Below are positions 60,801 through 64,000 of a stretch of DNA of 64,000 nt, piece after piece (the stretch's first letter is position 1; every line of letters starts with the position of its first letter). The stretch covers positions 1 through 64,000 of the forward strand of contig NZ_NBZV01000021.1 in NCBI RefSeq assembly GCF_002379095.1, given 5' to 3'. The stretch is from Polaromonas sp. AER18D-145. GTDB taxonomy: Bacteria > Pseudomonadota > Gammaproteobacteria > Burkholderiales > Burkholderiaceae_C. The notes below the pieces were generated by a model. It was not told the DNA's origin, did not search any database, and saw only the letters and a program-made list of their open reading frames with translations. Position numbers and translations under genes: made by a program.

Positions 60801-62967
60801 TGCGATTGTCATGACTCAGGCGACCTTCGAAAGATTGCCAGTTTCACCAGTGGTTCAGCAGACATTTGTTGAGCAGATGTTGTCGGAAGCACGCGCGTCA
60901 GCGCAAATGGCAACCGACTCAGGCGCTAAGCGTTCTCTCAAGGAGATCGAGAAGCGAATGAAGGACCATGAAGCCCGTTTGGAGCGAATGGTTCAGACAA
61001 AAGCGGATGTGGACTGCATCTGGTTTGACGAGTTGGGAATCGACGCGATCATGTATGACGAGGCGCACTCGGTAAAAAATTTGGGGAGAATCTCCAAGAT
61101 GCCTCGCATTGCAGGGTTGCCGAACGTCGCGTCACAACGAGCGTTCGATGCATTCGTGAAGACGAGACTGATCATGGCTGCGCGAGGGGGAAAGCAGGAG
61201 GGCATTGTCTTCGCGACTGCAACCTTCCTGACCAATTCGATTGCAGAGATGCATACCTACCAGGTATTTCTGCAGCCTGAAACACTCAAGAAATTCGGCT
61301 TGTACGAATTTGACTCGTGGAGTGCAAGCTTCGGCGAGAGCGTAACGGGCATTGAGTTGGCACCAGACGGGAGTGGCTATCGGATGAACACTCGGTACTC
61401 CCGTTTCGTTAACCTGCCTGAGCTTATGGCGATCTTCAGAGAGGTCGCTGACATCCGTACAAAGCGGATGTTGAACTTGCCGACGCCGGTGATTGTCGGG
61501 GGAAAGCCGCAGACGATGGTGGCCAAGCCAAGTGCAGAGCTACTTGAAATTGTGGCCGGGCTTGTGAAACGAGCCGATGCGATCCGTAACAGAGCGGTTA
61601 AACCCGAAGACGACAACATGCTTGCAGTCACCAATGACGGCCGCAAAGCCGCGTTGGATGTAAGAATGGTGAACCCCATGCTGCCAGCGAACCCACAAGG
61701 TAAGTTGGCGATTGCAGCGGACAACATGGTGCGGATCTGGAACGAGGGGCATGCGCTGAAGGTGACTCAGTTGGTCTTTTCCGACCTGGGCACACCGACG
61801 GGGTCCAGCTTCAACATCTATGCGGAAGTCAAAAGGCTTCTGGTAGAGAAGGGCGTCCCAGCGGCGGAAGTCGAATTCATACACAGCCATTCGAGCGACA
61901 AGGCGAGAGCCAAGTTGTTTGAGCGGGTTCGCGGAGGCGCAGTGCGCTTCTTGTTGGGCTCGACTAAGCTGATGGGTACAGGAACGAACGTGCAGATGCG
62001 TTTGAAAGCGATTCATCAAGTGGACGGGCCGTGGGTCCCCTCGGATGTTGAGCAGCGTGACGGCCGGGGTGATCGACAGGGCAACCTGAACGAGAGCATC
62101 GAGCTGTGGCGGTACGTTACTGAGCGGAGTTTTGACGCGTACTCGTGGCAGCTTCTTAATACCAAGGCCAACTTCATCGAACAGGTGATGACGGCCGGCT
62201 CGGGCTTGAGAACTATCGAAGACATCTCGATGTCGGCGATGACGTACGCGGAGATCAAGGCGATCGCATCGGGGAACCCCCTGGTGATGGAAAAAGCCGG
62301 GATCGACGCTGATGTGCAGAAGTACTCGCTGCTCCGCGGCCAGTGGGAAGAGCAACAGTGGAGGGCCAGCAGCAGTGAGCGAGCTATCAAGTCACGCCTG
62401 GCCCGGATCGACAAATTGATTCCGGCGATTGAAGAAGACGCCAAGCTGGCGATGGCAGTCAATGAAAAGACGGTGTTCGCTCCGGCTACCAGCATCGCCC
62501 AGAAGGCGGTGGATGCAGCAGGAAGTGGAATGACAGGCCTCGCGGCCGCGTTCCGGGCACATTCCAACATGGGCGGCAGCATTGCCGGCGGAAGCATTGA
62601 GATTGGCAAGATCGGGGGATTCGCAGTCGAGTACGCCAAGATTGCGTGTCAAGCGGTCATGTATGTGGTCGGTCCGAACAGCCAGGAGGAAATTCGGGTC
62701 GAGAGGCCTCACATGAACGACCTCGGCGGGATGGCCAAAGCGGTGATGGTGACGGTTAAGTCCTTCACCACCGCATCGGCCGAATTGAGGGCAGAGTACG
62801 GTCGCAAGACCAATGAGCTCGCCTCAGCGAAGCAACTGCTGGCCCAGGAGTTCGAGTATGCGGATCGCCTTGCGGCACTGCTCGAAAGGCAGCGTGAGAT
62901 AAACGCTGAACTGGATCTTGATAAAGACGCCGCGGGAACCCAAACCATGGCGGCCGAAGCAGGTTAA
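57847..62967 (+). CDS. DarB-like N6-adenine methyltransferase-SF2 helicase
   Basis: A 1706-aa protein. A methyltransferase part comes first: SAM motif EPSAGPGHF (about 216) and NVPFGNF (about 283) in place of the usual NPPF/Y. A large middle region (about 400-850) is not recognised. An SNF2/SF2 helicase follows: Walker A GAGKT (about 911), DEAH in MYDEAH (about 1068), motif III-like ATATFLTN, motif V-like GTGTNVQ and motif VI RDGRGDRQGN (about 1404). The helical C-terminus is possibly coiled-coil. The methyltransferase-helicase order without a nuclease resembles phage P1 DarB, which protects incoming DNA from type I restriction. GGAG precedes the start, behind a hairpin array; a terminator follows. 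Confidence 0.78.
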   Translation: MGTSHIKNQSTDSSVWLAGFSIDDFVVPSKKTEIAQVAEVVTKVVLDMATVDLDDGGLPLEETEQTDRSAFAEVIAEWGVKDDQEQDWADRKVPWPQIDPDSFKPAATAERRIEDNLNAIKLMREIQATGRPVDDADRASLLRYCGWGGLAKIFAPDGSTPHGWAHYRDELELLTSEKEFTQMRSSITSAFFTDPALVRAAWEIVRHLGFKGGRVIEPSAGPGHFLAGMPADLANKSQISAVELDPISAALLETGFAPLGVQVQSCALEKANLPVAFYDCVIGNVPFGNFRSLDTSTAAYADWSIHNWFIAKAVDLVRPGGLIVLITSRHTMDSTKSAHRKWLAAHAELLGAYRLPTMAFKGQANTEAVTDLMVFKRREMPDFNAGGWIEMAKATETMLKPGQPTSYYSPSRGNCTYDPQINSYYVRHPENVVGLLEWESGQFGESLNPKFGGHIEALEAALSERTAKLPALVYQPDQRNQEGVAPSGLNRYSLDAHISPGSFVLKDERICVSEGAELLDVDSMYTGTARKRLIGMIVLKSKVVDVIAHQAKSQDDVRLAELQKDLNREYDNFVSACGYLSTSANSRLMRADPDWPVMLALEVWNDEEGKAEKADIFSMRTVGHRTVPEKVDNVKDAMLISLALYGQIVLKDLSLRTGTPVMQVVKELSEQQLAFRDPVAAKWVPADEYLSGHIRDKMIAAAAAGPAYAGNVPALEAVLPRDLGPLDVEARLGAPWIPVDVIEQFATELVNAKASDITVSFEASTASWSLKTSNWRVEYVGDNILQTVKWGTSKRCALVLIEAALNQQPPTITVECDGKRVVDRMATLSAREKWQAIRDQFRVWIYQDADRRDRLLRIYNDLFNQLVERKYDGSHLLLQGMSLVMDPYGHQRDAIWRILVNGNTLLGHCVGAGKTMVLCAASMEMRRLGKAVKPVHVVQNSTLEQYTAEFVRLYPQAKVLMASKETLHGINRRTWCARVATGDWDAIVMTQATFERLPVSPVVQQTFVEQMLSEARASAQMATDSGAKRSLKEIEKRMKDHEARLERMVQTKADVDCIWFDELGIDAIMYDEAHSVKNLGRISKMPRIAGLPNVASQRAFDAFVKTRLIMAARGGKQEGIVFATATFLTNSIAEMHTYQVFLQPETLKKFGLYEFDSWSASFGESVTGIELAPDGSGYRMNTRYSRFVNLPELMAIFREVADIRTKRMLNLPTPVIVGGKPQTMVAKPSAELLEIVAGLVKRADAIRNRAVKPEDDNMLAVTNDGRKAALDVRMVNPMLPANPQGKLAIAADNMVRIWNEGHALKVTQLVFSDLGTPTGSSFNIYAEVKRLLVEKGVPAAEVEFIHSHSSDKARAKLFERVRGGAVRFLLGSTKLMGTGTNVQMRLKAIHQVDGPWVPSDVEQRDGRGDRQGNLNESIELWRYVTERSFDAYSWQLLNTKANFIEQVMTAGSGLRTIEDISMSAMTYAEIKAIASGNPLVMEKAGIDADVQKYSLLRGQWEEQQWRASSSERAIKSRLARIDKLIPAIEEDAKLAMAVNEKTVFAPATSIAQKAVDAAGSGMTGLAAAFRAHSNMGGSIAGGSIEIGKIGGFAVEYAKIACQAVMYVVGPNSQEEIRVERPHMNDLGGMAKAVMVTVKSFTTASAELRAEYGRKTNELASAKQLLAQEFEYADRLAALLERQREINAELDLDKDAAGTQTMAAEAG

Positions 62968-63003
62968 GCCTGCTTCAATAAATTTGCCACATCGGCAACC
63001 TTG

Positions 63004-63036
63004 AGCCCTCTACTGCAAAGTAGGGGGCTTTTTTTT
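63004..63036 (+). terminator. Terminator of the methyltransferase-helicase gene
   Basis: AGCCCTCTACT / AGTAGGGGGCT (63004-63029) with a short loop, followed by eight T residues (63029-63036). Confidence 0.9.
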
Positions 63037-63047
63037 GGCCTGTATTT

Positions 63048-63110
63048 ACCGGGATAGCGGACTTAGGTCCGCACCCGGTTCCGGCGGCACTGACGCCTGC
63101 CGGCAGCGGG
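63048..63110 (+). promoter_or_regulatory. Hairpin leader of the zinc-ribbon gene
   Basis: ACCGGG..ACCCGGT (63048-63079) encloses GCGGAC/GTCCGC (63057-63072); a CCGGCGG/CCTGCCGG hairpin follows (about 63081-63103). The region ends with AGGAAG before the ATG at 63183. Same type of leader as upstream genes. Confidence 0.55.
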
Positions 63111-63182
63111 TGGTTGGCCGGCCTTGCGCGACAGGGCGCATGGAAACGCATATAGCCATTCAAAACCACATCAGGAAGCGAA

Positions 63183-63491
63183 ATGGGCGAGGCAAAACGT
63201 CGAGGCTCACTTGAAGCCAGAACTCAGGACGAATTCGCCAGGCTCAGGGCGGCGCTTCCCGACTCTGTGACATGCAACAACTGCGGCGCCGAGCTTCGCG
63301 AAATTCGCCCGATCGACGTGCAGGCGATGGAAGGCATGCGAGCGGCTGGTGTTGCAGTTTGCACGTCGTGCTCGCACGACACCTGGGCTGTTGACGGCAC
63401 GCCGGACGCACTCCGAGAATTTCAGCAGTTTCTTGAAGAAGAACACGGCGGTGCGGCTGTTTCGTCAGGGATTGCGCGAAAGCCTACCTAA
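63183..63491 (+). CDS. Zinc-ribbon protein with MGEAKRR start
   Basis: A 102-aa protein. The start MGEAKRRGSLE is a recurring N-terminus of small plasmid and phage proteins. Cys-x-x-Cys pairs CNNC (about 31-34) and CTSC (about 60-63) would bind one zinc. The C-terminus is helical and acidic (ALREFQQFLEEEHGG). AGGAAG lies six bases upstream. Role unknown; the zinc ribbon suggests nucleic-acid or protein binding. Confidence 0.65.
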   Translation: MGEAKRRGSLEARTQDEFARLRAALPDSVTCNNCGAELREIRPIDVQAMEGMRAAGVAVCTSCSHDTWAVDGTPDALREFQQFLEEEHGGAAVSSGIARKPT

Positions 63492-63564
63492 ACGCTGATC
63501 GGTTGAACTGGCAAACGGCCTGAACTGCGGGGCCAGAGGCAGATGGCCAGCAAGACAGACGAAG

Positions 63565-64000
63565 TCACCACCCGTCGGCTGCAGCGCTGTCTATGACGAC
63601 TTGCCGGGCCCGCTTGAGCGCAGCAGCAGTGCGTTCAGGTTTGGTCGCAAGGTCCTTTTCCCACTCAGCCAGCCAAGCACGAGCCGATTCGAGCGATTCG
63701 AACGTGGCCAGTACCGCTCGCGGGAGGCGAGGATGGAGTGAGCCGATCGTCAGAGAATAGGAATCGGCGTCAATCGTCATAATCGGTCGGTCGAGGAATT
63801 CGAGCCAGTTTGCCAACTTGGCCGCTGCAATTTCCTTCGCGCTTGCGAGATTTTTCGCGGTGCCGTACCAGGTGCTTCTGTCATGGGCACCTCCGTCGAG
63901 ACACCGAACGTCGAAGGTTCCATCGCCGCGGGTGACAGCAAAAGGCTTGAGCCACCATTGCGCAAGTTCACTTGCTGGGCGATCTTCGTTGGGGGTGTAG
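63565..64000 (-). CDS. Hypothetical protein, cut by the right edge
   Basis: The minus-strand frame is open from its stop at 63565 through 64000 without an interruption, so the gene starts outside the window; at least 144 residues are visible. A short start (TTG at 63816) is unnecessary. The visible part includes WWLKPFAVTRGDGTFDVRCL, GGAHDRSTWYG, a helix (NLASAKEIAAAKLANWLEF) and SYSLTIGSLHPRLPRAVLATF, ending AADGW. Plausible small soluble alpha/beta protein; no family recognised. Convergent with the zinc-ribbon gene. Confidence 0.6.
   Translation of the reverse strand, partial: YTPNEDRPASELAQWWLKPFAVTRGDGTFDVRCLDGGAHDRSTWYGTAKNLASAKEIAAAKLANWLEFLDRPIMTIDADSYSLTIGSLHPRLPRAVLATFESLESARAWLAEWEKDLATKPERTAAALKRARQVVIDSAAADGW

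Noticed and set aside
1-64000. CRISPR arrays, tRNA or rRNA genes
   Set aside because: I saw no regularly spaced repeats and no cloverleaf or rRNA-like sequence on either strand.

Overview
This window looks like a stretch of a large conjugative element (plasmid or ICE backbone) from a Gram-negative bacterium. The GC-rich codon usage, the IncP/Trb-like secretion genes and the MOBH/FlhDC-like functions suggest a betaproteobacterium of the Burkholderiales, but this is inference. There are no chromosomal housekeeping genes, rRNA or tRNA that I can recognise. I see no replication initiator, partition genes or integrase, so plasmid versus ICE cannot be decided here.

Layout. 1-4.8 kb (minus strand): a GNAT-like protein, a hypothetical, a UvrD/Rep-type helicase and an unknown protein. 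5.2-14.8 kb (plus): very small ORFs, a MoxR/CobS-like AAA+ ATPase, unknown proteins, an SSB-like OB-fold protein, a DUF3150-like protein, a CobT-like von Willebrand A protein and a TOPRIM primase. 14.8-15.5 kb: an ORF-less group IIC-type intron directly behind the primase terminator. 15.5-17.8 kb: a CI/S24-like repressor divergent from an FlhD-like/FlhC-like activator pair, resembling the SetR-SetDC or AcaDC logic. 17.9-23.1 kb: a MOBH relaxase-like protein and a TraD-type coupling protein, both with degenerate catalytic motifs, plus a DUF4400 membrane protein. 23.3-33.2 kb: virB11-B2-B3-B4-B5-B6, a membrane-anchored tandem AAA+ ATPase, virB1 and a small membrane protein. 33.4-52.0 kb: virB8-B9-B10 running without a break into a type IVb pilus cluster (a VirB9/OmpA/TcpQ fusion, TcpQ, PilN, O, P, Q, R, S, two PilT-like ATPases, PilM) and three tandem pilV-like genes. 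52.3-64 kb: a small membrane protein, an IS4-family element inserted in a leader, a glycine-zipper protein, a second ORF-less group IIC-type intron, a NADAR/SLOG-like protein, small unknowns, a 1706-aa methyltransferase-helicase (DarB-like), a zinc-ribbon protein and a gene cut by the right edge.

Two regulatory themes stand out. (1) The three transfer operons (relaxase/TraD, virB11..., virB8...) each carry the same inverted-repeat box, GCTCAAY, 16 nt, GTWGAGCGG, 35-54 nt before the first start codon; this is the best candidate target of the FlhDC-like activator. (2) At least eight plus-strand genes outside the transfer operons (small ORFs, DUF3150, CobT-like, primase, glycine zipper, coiled-coil protein, methyltransferase-helicase, zinc ribbon) are preceded by hairpins, mostly in stacks, several ending in a hairpin that holds the Shine-Dalgarno sequence. 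They may be structured mRNA leaders or single-strand promoters used on entry into a recipient.

The genes thus fit a conjugation machine physically merged with a thin adhesive pilus, under a repressor/activator switch, with an early-expressed block for DNA metabolism and anti-restriction.
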